From Ligustrum vulgare (lineage: Eukaryota > Streptophyta > Magnoliopsida > Lamiales > Oleaceae), in assembly GCA_963555705.1 (NCBI GenBank), contig OY743190.1, positions 36,686,929 to 36,750,928 on the forward strand: a stretch of DNA of 64,000 bases, written 5' to 3'. Below are positions 54,996 to 64,000 of this stretch, in pieces. The notes beneath the pieces are model-generated. The model was not told the DNA's origin, searched no databases, and saw only the letters and a list, made by a program, of their open reading frames with translations. The position numbers and the translations under genes were made by a program. Positions within the stretch are counted from its first letter, which is position 1. Each line of letters opens with the position of its first letter.

Positions 54996-56528
54996 TGTTA
55001 ACCCAAGAGTAAACTAACCAAGAGGGGGGTGAATTGGTTTATGAAACTTTTTCGATAAATAATCTTAAACTTAAAACCAATAGGTACAAGTATGAGCACA
55101 TAGTGTTACAAGTAACTAAACTATCAATGTAGTGTGCTATATATGTGTAAACTTAATTGATAAAGCAAGTATAGCACTTAGATATAGTGTTGCACAATAT
55201 AAATTGATAGAATAGAGTAAGTGCAATGTAAGTAAGTAAAAGGGATAAGAGAGTGCAAACGCGATTTATGGAGGTTCAATCAACCAATGTGATCTACGTC
55301 CCCCGTTACCGAGCTCTCCGTCACGAGTAAGGCCAAATCCACTATATTGGTAACTTACAACAAGGAGTACCAAATCCTTAGGCGACTTACAACAAGGAGC
55401 ACCTATCCTTTACAATCGAGTTTTCACAAGGCTCTCGAAACCATAAGATATAATGAATTGAATTTACAATTGAAATAACTCTCTTGACAAATGATATACT
55501 CAAATTAAGTACCGAGAGAGTTAGGCTAACACTTCAATAGATAGCAATGAATTAAGCTCGAGTGTTAGAGAAAAACTTTGATGCAAATGATAATGAAAAG
55601 TTCAATGCAATCAAACAAAGTTTTTCAAATGATCTCTTGTTAAAATATTGAATCAAATTAAGTACCAAGAGATGCCACACTTGAATAATTAACAATAAGT
55701 TAAGCTCAAAGTGTTTAGGCAATGGAACTTTGATGAATCAAATGATGATGAAAAATGTAGCACAAATAATCAAAGTTCCTTAATTGGAATTTTTCTCTTT
55801 TAAAAGATTTAAAACAAGTTTAGAACAAAGAGAGACTTACACTTCAATTCCAATATTATGTGAAGATGTTGAAGAAGTTTAAACAATATAAAACCAAGAA
55901 TCTTCACAAAACTTTCTTCCAAAAACTTTGATGAATTTGATAAAACAAAGTTTAGATCAATCAAAGTTTTATGAAAATAAAAGATGAATATAAACCAAGT
56001 AAGAACAATGAATTTTCACAAGAAAGTTTGTATAAAATCTTTTCTATGTTGTTACCATTGAATGTGAATGAGATGGCTATTTATAGATCAAAATATTCAA
56101 ATTCAGCAACTTTCGGTTGACCAATTCTGGAGTTTCGGTCGACCGAATCATTAATATAGCCGTTACACATTCAACCGTTGAACTTTCGGTTGACCAACAG
56201 GTCGACCGAAACTTTCGGTTGACCAACTTTCGGTCGACCGAAAGTTGACTTTTTTTTTTTTTTTTATTAACATAGTATAATCATGATTTAAGATCAAATA
56301 ACCTTTGAAAGACAATCTTGACTTAGATAAAAATATTTTATTCAAGTGACGAATTTTCAAGTAAGTTTCTTGATGCATAAAAATCATTTTCAAGCTCGTT
56401 GAATTTCATCGCTAAAGATTGAGAGTATTATACCTTTACATATGTTAAATCAACTCTAATCTTGTATGCTTGAATTCTTGATCTTCATGTCATGCTTTTT
56501 AACTTCAATTTGATCTTTGAATATCTTC
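54996..56528 (-). repeat. 5' LTR of the copia fragment, interrupted at its outer side
   Basis: Its plus-strand start TGTTAACCC abuts the PBS. At least 1.5 kb of LTR sequence follows, AT-rich with several duplicated phrases (for example AAGTACC(A/G)AGAGA twice). The outer terminus is not seen before gypsy C begins, so that element probably inserted into this LTR. Confidence 0.65.
56108..56250. repeat. Cluster of TTCGGTCGACCGAA palindromes
   Basis: Five to six variants of TTTCGGTTGACC or TTCGGTCGACCGAA occur within about 140 bp, including perfect 14-bp palindromes around GTCGAC, followed by a poly-T run. It lies in the copia LTR. Confidence 0.8.
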
Positions 56529-57200
56529 TGTTGAATCCGGGCCCAGAGAAAGGTTCAGTGATCCACCAGCGAAGGCCCAATAGTGGCCCAACGGACCTTG
56601 ACCTACCGCTAAAGGCCTAAAGTATCACCTGGGATGATTGCCGAGGTGGTACGTCAAGCAAACATCTTTAGCCGACCTGGTTAACGCACCAGCCGATGTG
56701 CTTTATATTCAGTCGGGGCGCTTTATGGCGCTGACCAGAAGAGAGAGATGGAGTCAGTGATGGGACACTGCCTTTACCCAGACGTGACAGGCGCCCATCC
56801 CCTACGAAATGTAGCAATGATTACGGTTGAAAAGCAAGAATGTTACATCCATAAGCTAGGGTGATGACAAGTGTAAAGTATGCCACGTGTCGCAATCCGA
56901 GACAAGAAGTTCCACTATAAATGAAGCACAATTGTCTCCAAGTAGAGGGTTAGCAATTTCTTACTCTTAACTATATATTTCTCTCACTCCCTTTTCTCTC
57001 TTATACACATTTATATTTCCCGCACCCAATATATATTTGCCCAAAATGAGTACTGACTTAGGCATCAGAGTGCAAACGGGAGCCACCTCGGCCCCCTTTG
57101 CAAACTGATTGTTTGTCACAGTGCGCAGGAGATCCACGTGTTCAAGAGGGAGGAGCTGAGACGTGTTGGTCCAAGGTCCATCCGGATTTTGTGGTCAACA
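56529..57200 (+). repeat. 5' LTR of gypsy C (672 bp)
   Basis: It begins TGTTGAATCCGGGCCC and ends GGTCAACA. It is alignable along its whole length with the LTRs at 15881 and 24993 and keeps the G-box (GCCACGTGTCG) and a TATA-like CTATAAATG. Confidence 0.9.
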
Positions 57201-57220
57201 TTTTGGCGCCGTCTGTGGGA
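57201..57220 (+). other. Primer binding site of gypsy C
   Basis: TTTTGGCGCCGTCTGTGGGA follows the LTR. It differs from gypsy A by one base and represents the more canonical form. Confidence 0.78.
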
Positions 57221-57330
57221 AACCATACTTCTAACCACGAAAAACACATGGTAAAAAGCCACACATAGAGAGGTAGTCCTGAAAAAGGACGAAGAACCCC
57301 TTACGAAGGAGCGGATAACTGCAAAGAGCT

Positions 57331-57800
57331 TTGAAAGATAAGCTGGTTGGCCTTGAAAAAGACAAGAGCTTTGAAAGATAAGCTGGTTGGCCTTGAAAAA
57401 GGCAAGAGCTTTGAAAGATAAGCTGGTTGGCCTTGAAAAAGGCAAGAGCTTTGAAAGATAAGCTGGTTGGCCTTGAAAAAGGCAAGAGCTTTGAAAGATA
57501 AGCTGGTTGGCCTTGAAAAAGGCAAGAGCTTTGAAAGATAAGCTGGTTGGCCTTGAAAAAGGCAAGAGCTTTGAAAGATAAGCCGGTTAACCTTGAAAAA
57601 GGTGTAGAGCTTTGAAACATAAGTTCGTGAACCTTGAAAAAGGTAAAAAGCTTTGAAATATAAGTTTAACAACTTTGAAAAAGGTAAAAAGCTTTGAAAT
57701 ATAAGTTTAACAACCTTGAAAAAGGTAAAAATCTTTGAAATATAAGTTTAACAACCTTGAAAAGGCATAAAAACTTTGAAACACAAGTTTATAAAACCTT
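57331..57800 (+). repeat. 40-bp tandem repeat array in the leader of gypsy C
   Basis: About seven near-identical copies of the same 40-bp unit as in gypsy A lie between 57331 and 57590, followed by shorter, degenerate relatives to about 57800. Overlapping antisense reading frames in all three phases are a by-product of the period. Confidence 0.92.
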
Positions 57801-57879
57801 GAAAATGGCTGATAACTTTTTGAAAAAGATTGGTAACAAATGCCTTGAAGAAAGGCCTCCCCGAAATAGGGACTTTCCT

Positions 57880-58620
57880 TCTTATTGCCTAAGTGGCTTG
57901 GCCGAAGTGGCTTCCTTCTTATTACCTAAGTGGCTTGGCCGAAGCGGCTCCCCTCTTATTGCCTAAGTGGCTTGGCCGAAGTGGCTTCCTTTATACTGCC
58001 TAAGTGGCTCCCCTCTTATTCCCTAAGTGCATGGCCGAAGTGGCTTCCCTCATGTTGCCTAAGTGGCAAGGCCAAAGTGGATCCCCTCTTATTGCCTAAG
58101 TGGCTTGGCCGAAGTGGCTTCCTTCTTATTGCCTAAGTGGCTTGGCCGAAGCGGCTCCCCTCTTATTGCCTAAGTGGCTTGGCCGAAGTGGCTTCCTTCA
58201 TACTGCCTAAGTGGCTCCCCTCTTATTGCCTAAGTGGCATGGCCGAAGTGGCTTCCCTCATGTTGCCTAAGTGGCATGGCCAAAGTGGATCCCCTCCTAT
58301 TGCCTAAGTGGCTTGGCCGAAGTGGCTTCCTTCTTATTGCCTAAGTGGCTTGGCCGAAGCGGTTCCCCTCTTATTGCCTAAGTGGCTTGGCCGAAGTGGC
58401 TTCCTTCATACTGCCTAAGTGGCTCCCCTCTTATTGCCTAAGTGGCATGGCCGAAGTGGCTTCCCTCATGTTGCCTAAGTGGCATGGCCAAAGTGGATCC
58501 CCTCTAATTGCCTAAGTGGCATGCCGAAGTGGCTTTCCTCTTATTGCCTAAAGTGGCATGGCTCAAGAAGCCCCTTATATTGTCGAAGTGGCATGGCCGA
58601 AGTGGCTCCTTGTTATTACC
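57880..58620 (+). repeat. Second leader array of gypsy C with 207-bp super-units
   Basis: The TTGCCTAAGTGGCTTGGCC plus GAAGTGGCTTCCTTCTTA unit is arranged in a fixed order of variants that repeats at 57894, 58101 and 58309, that is every 207-208 bp, about three times. Within each super-unit the monomers differ more than equivalent monomers do between super-units. Confidence 0.85.
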
Positions 58621-58899
58621 CCAAGTGGAATGACTCAAGAAGCCCTTCATATTGCCTAAGAAGCACCTCTTCCGAAGGACCTCTTCCATGGACTCCTTCC
58701 GAAGCACCTCTTCCAAAGGACATATTCCATGGACTTCTTCCGAAGTACCTCTCTTGAAGGACGTCTTCCATGAACTCCTTCCGAGACATCTCTTCCATTA
58801 ACTCCCTCCAAGTGAGGGACCCCTTCAAAGAGAAGGACTCCTACAAATGAGCCAGAGGCAGCTCGGAAATTGCAAAAATACGCTGCGAATTTCATACTC

Positions 58900-59517
58900 T
58901 TGGACGACCTGCTTTATAAACGAAGCTACACCTCCCCCTTGCTGAGGTGTGTGGGGCCATAGGAAGGACGTTACGTAATGAGAGAAATCCATGAAGGCAT
59001 ATGCGGTAACCATGCAGGGGCGTTATCGCTAGCTCGGAAAGCCCTCAAACAGGGATATTTTTGGCCTACTATGCGAAAGGACTCCCATGACTTCGTGCGC
59101 AAGTGCGATAAATGCCAAAGACACGCAAACCTACCACATCAGCCGCATCACAAGCTAACTGGGGTGACTAGTCCTTGGCCCTTTGCCAAGTGGGGAGTCG
59201 ACATTATTGGACATATGCCTAGGGGTGCTGGTAACAATTGCTTTGCAATAGTGGCAATCGATTACTTCACCAAGTGGGTCGAAGCTGAACCTTTGATGAG
59301 AATCACCGAGGCCAACACCACCAAGTTCATTTGGAAGAACGTCATATGCCGGTTTGGAATACCTCACTCGCTGGTTAGTGACAATGTCAAACAGTTTAAA
59401 AACAGGAGTGTAGATGAGTTGTGCGACGATTTTGGAATTAGAAAACTATTCTCATCTCCACATCACCCACAGGCCAACGGACAGGTCGAAACTTTGAACA
59501 AGACCATAAAAAAAAAA

Positions 59518-59549
<32 letters not shown>

Positions 59550-60071
59550 ACCCTGAAAAGGAAATTGGAATTCAAAAAGGGTGCATGGGTAGATGAACTC
59601 CCACAAGTGCTATGGACGCTTCGAACCGCCTCACACACTGCTACTGGTGAAACACCTTTCTCATTGGCATATGGAGCCGAGGAGGTATGCCCCGTTGAAA
59701 TTGGAGTTCCTTCGCTTCGTCAGATTCATTATGACGAAGTTAGGAACTAGGAAGCGCAAAGGGCCGGTTTAGAGTTCCTCATAGAAAAACGGAGTGATTC
59801 CCAAGTGGTAATGACCAGATACCATAAGAAAATGGCTCGCTATTACGAAAAAAGAATGAGGAGCCGGCACTTTAATATTGGGGACTTGATGCTCAAAAAG
59901 GTTCTTCCTTCAACACAGGAACCAGGAGTAAGGACTTCAAGTCCTAACTGGGAAGGCCCTTACAAAGTCTTCGCCGAGGTGGTACCCAGAACGTACATGA
60001 TTGAGGACCTATCTGGAGTACTTCTAGGTAATCCTTGGAACACGGACCACCTTCGTCGTTATTTTCAATAA
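58900..60071 (+). pseudogene. gypsy C integrase module with microsatellite insertion
   Basis: It is open from 58978 (MREIHEGICGNHA) through the HHCC zinc domain and the catalytic core (WGVDIIGHMPRGAG, DYFTKWVEAEP, SLVSDNVKQF, SPHHPQANGQVET). An A/T microsatellite interrupts it at 59507. The downstream part resumes with GAWVDELPQVLWTLRTASHT, breaks at a TAG near 59750, and ends with SPNWEGPYKV and HLRRYFQ. It is better preserved than the copy in gypsy A. Confidence 0.88.
59507..59552. repeat. A-(TA)n-(TAA)n microsatellite inside integrase
   Basis: Where gypsy A reads CATAAAAAATACCCTG, gypsy C has a run of A, then about ten TA units, then about six TAA-type units before CCCTG. It inserts roughly 35 bp into the coding region. 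Confidence 0.9.
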
Positions 60072-60977
60072 ACCAATTTCCTCCTCTATGATTGCAGCAT
60101 TATCATGTGATTTCATAAAATCATAAGTGAGCTATGTTGAAGATTATAACAATCTCTAAATTAGATAAACATAATGGATAGACGCAAGTTCCAAATATTA
60201 TTTTGGTTATAACACCATACATACACGCCATGCATGAAGTTTATTAAGAACAAGGGACTCTTTTAAGGCAAAACTACGATCACCACGTAAGGATTGGGAG
60301 TTTTGGTACGATCAAAGGGAGTTCATACAAAAAATTGTGTATACAGATCTTATAAAGAATAACTTAGACGAGTTCGAATGTTTGTCACAATCAAGATCTC
60401 ACTGGTAAACATAAATGCTTCGAACCACTCAGATCTGAGGGACTGTACTCCGTGCAATACGTTCCGTGCAATACGTTTGGAATCATTCAAATTTAGCCAA
60501 ATATTGTCGTATAAACCAAAATCCTTGGTGCGTTAAGTTAGTTCATACATACGGAACGCTCTCTTGTGCGAAGTGTTAAATGTTTCCGCAAAATTGTTGA
60601 TACTTTTATGCATACATTTGGACAAAGCGTTTGCAAGACAGGTGTATACTAAGTGCTGTGTGAATAAGCATAAAAGACAAACGTAAAAAAATTCTTATGT
60701 TATTTTGGTCGCAAAACCACACGCCTCAGCCAGGCATGAACTTTGTTAAAAACGGACTCCGGTGAATTTACACTGCGACATTAACAAAAGTTCATACAAA
60801 GTTGTAAATGTAGGTGTTACAGAGGTTTAAGGTAAAATCGCTCAAAGGTTGGTCAAGATCAGATCTATTTAGCAAACATAGCTGTGTCGGATCTGGAGGT
60901 ATAGCAAATGATCAAACTTGAATAGAATTACTGCGCGAAGTGATGACAAATTCGATCCGCTCATGAATGACCACATC
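60072..60977 (+). other. Untranslated region after integrase, gypsy C
   Basis: It is collinear with 20223-20974 but includes about 150 extra bases (around 60310-60420 and 60550-60610). No open frame. Confidence 0.6.
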
Positions 60978-61175
60978 GGATTTGAGGGACTAGCACGCCC
61001 AAAATATGGCATATTGGACCGCCTGTGAAGGCCAGATGAGGGTCCATTGGACTTCCACCCACGACCAAAGTTTTAGATATCGCCTCGGACTAATGGCCGA
61101 GGAAGAAAGGCACAGGAGCCCCTCTGGCCGAACTAGGTTGTGTCTGTTCGAGGTGCTTCAAATCAAGTGCATTTT
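60978..61175 (+). repeat. Internal polypurine tract plus fossil LTR start, gypsy C
   Basis: GGATTTGAGGGACTAG is followed by CACGCCCAAAATATGG and, at matching spacing to the real LTR, GTGAAGGCCAGATG, GTCCATTGGACTT, CACCCACGACC, GGCCGAGGAAG and CTCTGGCCGAACTAGGTT. The resemblance to the LTR start at 56529 runs for about 190 bp, better preserved than in gypsy A. Confidence 0.62.
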
Positions 61176-61437
61176 ACAAATCAAGACATTTAGAGTGCAT
61201 GTCTTATCCTGCAAATCAAGTACATTTTACATCATACAAGACATTTACAACCACAAAGGCATCCGCACTTGGAAGCATTTATGCGTAAACAGTTCGAAAT
61301 GTTACGTTTATGGGCAAAATATGAATAAGTCATTACAAATTGAATGAATGTTACATTTACAAATATCCGGTGCCGGAGCACTTACAAAGAGAAAAAGAAA
61401 ACAAAAGACCCAACGACAAGATAAATACAAAAGGGGG

Positions 61438-64000
61438 TTATTGGGGAGGGACATCTTCTGAAAAGCCCTTGTCAGATGCATCCAGGGGATCCGCAGGAGC
61501 ATCTTGAGGCTCAGGGTACAAGGCTTCAATGGAGGACAGGTCCAAAGCCGGATAAGCTTCCTTCACGTCCCCCAAAGCCATCCTGGCCCCTAAGTTCCCA
61601 AAGACCCTTTGCATCGCCTCGTACTCTGGGGTCTCTTCAAAAGTGTCCTTGAAGTTCTGGACAGCCTCAGACACTCGGGTACTTAAAGCATTCTCCACCC
61701 GTGTCATGACAGTCTGCTCTAGAACCTCAGTAATCCTAGTTTGCATGTGTTTTTCCAAAGAGGCAAGGTCCTCCTCCGCCTTTGCCTTGGCCTCCCGCTC
61801 CCTCCCCAGTTCTTCATTCGCTGCTGCCGCCTCGGCTTCCAGCCTGGACTTAGCTGCATTAGCGGTAGTCAGAGCCTCAGAGGCGATGGATTGGGCACGG
61901 TTAGAATCATCCAGTTTCTTGCACAATGTTGCCACGTCAGACTCAGAGGCCAGGAGGTCGTGTTTCAACTTATCATTATCCTCCTGGAGCCACTTGGCAT
62001 TGGTCCTCTCCTCGGAGGAAGACTTCCGGGCTATGGCCAGCTGGGTCTTCAAATCATTTATCTCCTTTAGCATGTTGTCCGCATTCCGGAGAGCAGTTTC
62101 AGCATTCTTCTTGTCCCGCTGCGCCTCATCCACGGACGATTCCACCTCGTCAATAAGGGCCAGCGCCCTGGCATTCATGGCCTTGGCGGCGAGCAGCTTC
62201 CGGGACGGACTGGCACTACAAGAGAAGGCGGACCAGCCTTCCGTCCAAAATTGCTCGGTTATAAAGGCAGCTCGGGCTGGAGGAGAACTGGGAGAGTCAA
62301 ACAGCGAAGGGCTGAAAGTGACATCCCTGGGGAGAATGCTGGTTTTGATGTGCTTGAGCTCCTTTGCCCCTCCGGTGTCACTTCATAGGCTAAGCCTGGA
62401 ATGGGCACAGAAGGCTCATCCTCCAGGTCTTCAATCATGGGAGGTGGAGGTGCAGAGGTGTATTCCTTGCCCTTACCTCTTCTGAGTCTCTTCAGGGGGG
62501 CGGGCTCCTCCTCAGGAGCATGTTCAAATTTGTCCTCGGACAAAGGAGGCGGCATTGAGGCATCCTTAGCCTCCCTGTCTTTCTTGGATCCGCCCCTGTC
62601 AGACCTTTTCCCTTTCTCCTTTGGAAGGACTCCCTTAGGGTCGGCCTCCTTTTCTGTGTTAGGCCTCTGAGGGCCCACAGGTAGCAGAGTAGGCAGTGGC
62701 ATTAAGGCTGGAAGAGGACCCTGAAGTTGGGCCGTGGACGCCTCGGAGACCTCCTTTGCCACCCCAACTTGCAGGTTGGCCAATACCGCCTTCTGTTTCC
62801 TTTCAACTTCACTGCCATGGCGAAGTGCAGGGGGAATCTTTGTAGCCATGAGACCCTTCAGAGAAATCTTTGGAAAATCCTTAGAACCTAGCAAGAAAGA
62901 GAGGGAAATGATGCTACGAACAGAAAAAGCATGAGATATAAAAGCAGTAACAAAGCAAACTCACCCATGGCTCGCATAAGATCGTGTTTGACGAATAGTT
63001 TGTTCTGCTGAATAATCACTTGAAAGGTGCCCTTATAAGCGAACAGACGCCTAACGGCCGCTAAATCTGCGTCAGGGAGTAAGCGGGCAAAAATGTCCCC
63101 TGCACAAATCGGAAACGTGTTAAAAACCAGCAAAGGAAGATGAATGGAAAATAAAAACAAGTGACACATGACACTTAGGGACACTAAAGCAAACGCAAGA
63201 CTCACTAGGAAGGGAAAGAGTTCGGGGAACAGAAATTTCCGGACAAGGGTCCACAGGAGAACTCTGCCACTCCCCGGCCACCCAGAACCATTAATTCCTC
63301 CAGTTCTTTATGGAGGTAGGTTGGCCAGTAATAACAGGAGGATATGAGCCTCGAGGAGATAGATAATACCAGTCCTTCACATCGGCCCTAACGTCCCTCT
63401 CCCTTCTCACTGACTTCTTCAGAGTGTACAAAGTATGAATAATGTATAGAGAGATGGGATAGTCGGGATTGACCTCTTGCCACGCTAGCCAAGTGCCCAC
63501 GGCTTGTGTCCAGAAATTAGGTGCTAACTGGTAGGGGCACAAGTTGTAACTCCTAAGCAGGGCCCTGAAGAAAGGATGCAGAGGTAACCTCATACCGCAG
63601 GACAAGGCATCGTAACATATAGCCGCTTGGCCTGAAGGAGGGATGCATGGTCGGCAAGAGGGCGTGGGATGCACTAAACGGACCCCTTCTGACATCCTGA
63701 ACTTCGCCGAGGCCCCAGCCAAGTCAACTCCTCAGATTTCAGTGGCGACCTCGCTGCTCTCCCACAAATCTGGGTTTGGGTCAAGGTCCACGTGATATCC
63801 TGATATTTTGTTCACCAGGTCCACCCAACCTTTGACCTGGGCTATCTCCTTCACTGAGAGCCCCAACTCCTCTCTGTGCGCCCGGAAAGGGGCCCTGGTG
63901 CCCAAATCAAGATCCTGTGGGCCAGAAGAAGAACCTGTTGCTCCCTCTCTCCCCATGTCTCTATCACGTTTGCTTCGGAGTTCTCTTAGCACGGATTCCT
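61438..64000 (-). pseudogene. Antisense gene of gypsy C, exon 1 cut by window edge, broken
   Basis: Exons by homology and splice signals are >64000-63206, 63099-62965 (135 bp, as in gypsy A) and 62887-61438. Exon 1 shows AQVKGWVDLVNKISGYHVD and PLHPFFRALLRSYNLCPYQ. Exon 3 shows the basic LKRLRRGKGKEY stretch and a long coiled coil (LALIDEVESSVDEAQRDKKN onward). Lesions are a TGA at 63734-63732 where gypsy A has CGA, and a one-base loss near 62370. Position 63245, the stop in gypsy A, is CGA here. The two copies therefore suffered different inactivating changes. Confidence 0.75.

Larger units (their letters stand above)
54482..56528 (-). mobile_element. Ty1/copia fragment: gag start, PBS and 5' LTR
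   Basis: On the minus strand an LTR (right) is followed by a PBS (ATTGGTATCAGAGC, about 54980-54995) and a truncated gag. The remaining polyprotein and the 3' LTR are absent on the left. The LTR itself is cut by gypsy C at 56529. Confidence 0.8.
56529..64000 (+). mobile_element. Non-autonomous Ty3/gypsy element C, same family as A, 3' end beyond window
   Basis: LTR, PBS, 40-bp repeats, second array, integrase, fossil LTR and antisense gene are in the same order as in element A. Gag, protease and RT are again absent, with only about 1.7 kb between LTR and integrase. The left flank offers TCTTC as target site; the right LTR is outside the window. Divergence from A is visibly greater than between A's own LTRs, so the two are separate insertions of one family. 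Confidence 0.9.

Noticed and set aside
61643..62485. 280-codon plus-strand ORF
   Set aside because: It is the reverse frame of the coiled-coil exon of the antisense gene. The minus-strand reading is conserved between gypsy A and C with matching splice sites.

Overview
This window is plant nuclear DNA, almost certainly from a eudicot. It holds one complete host gene, a FAR1/FHY3-type light-signalling transcription factor whose reconstructed length (845 residues) and exon layout match that family. Around and inside the gene is a dense stack of LTR retrotransposons, Helitrons and small TIR transposons. No prokaryotic, viral-particle or organellar genes are seen. I saw no tRNA or rRNA gene.

Layout from left to right: (1) 1-6093, a decayed Ty1/copia element on the minus strand, whose far LTR is cut by the window edge. 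(2) About 7035-14805, two head-to-tail Helitron-like elements that share a 290-bp 5' head. The first carries spliced exon fragments of the 20S proteasome beta-3 subunit (PBC) and of an HD2-type histone deacetylase. The second carries remains of a Helitron Rep domain and a minus-strand gene of unknown function. (3) 14949-25868, the two ends of a putative non-autonomous hAT-like transposon, split by a Ty3/gypsy element (15881-25661) with a perfect AAAAC target duplication. (4) 26395-37700, the FAR1/FHY3-like gene on the minus strand. Its last coding intron is invaded by a young Ty1/copia element (26821-31819, TSD CAAGT) and its 5' UTR intron by a 485-bp MITE. (5) 37720-40241, AT-rich intergenic DNA. 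(6) 40242-54130, a second gypsy element (Tat-like). Its RT/RNase H region was replaced by a truncated gypsy element with a 2.2-kb LTR and an unfamiliar 255-codon ORF. (7) 54482-56528, a copia fragment (gag start plus 5' LTR), interrupted by (8) a third gypsy element from 56529 to beyond the window end, of the same family as the one at 15881.

The gypsy elements at 15881 and 56529 are members of one non-autonomous family. Both have the same LTR, the same PBS, 40-bp tandem repeats in the leader, a second repeat array and an integrase module, but no recognisable gag, protease or RT. Both carry a three-exon gene on the opposite strand between integrase and the 3' LTR. Directly at the junction between integrase module and antisense gene both carry a second polypurine tract followed by about 190 bp resembling the start of their own LTR. 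I read this as a fossil LTR, which suggests how the antisense gene entered the element.

All transposon coding regions are broken by stops or frameshifts. LTR comparisons by eye give roughly 2-3% divergence for three elements, so most of the stack is young. The host gene looks intact despite two insertions in its introns.
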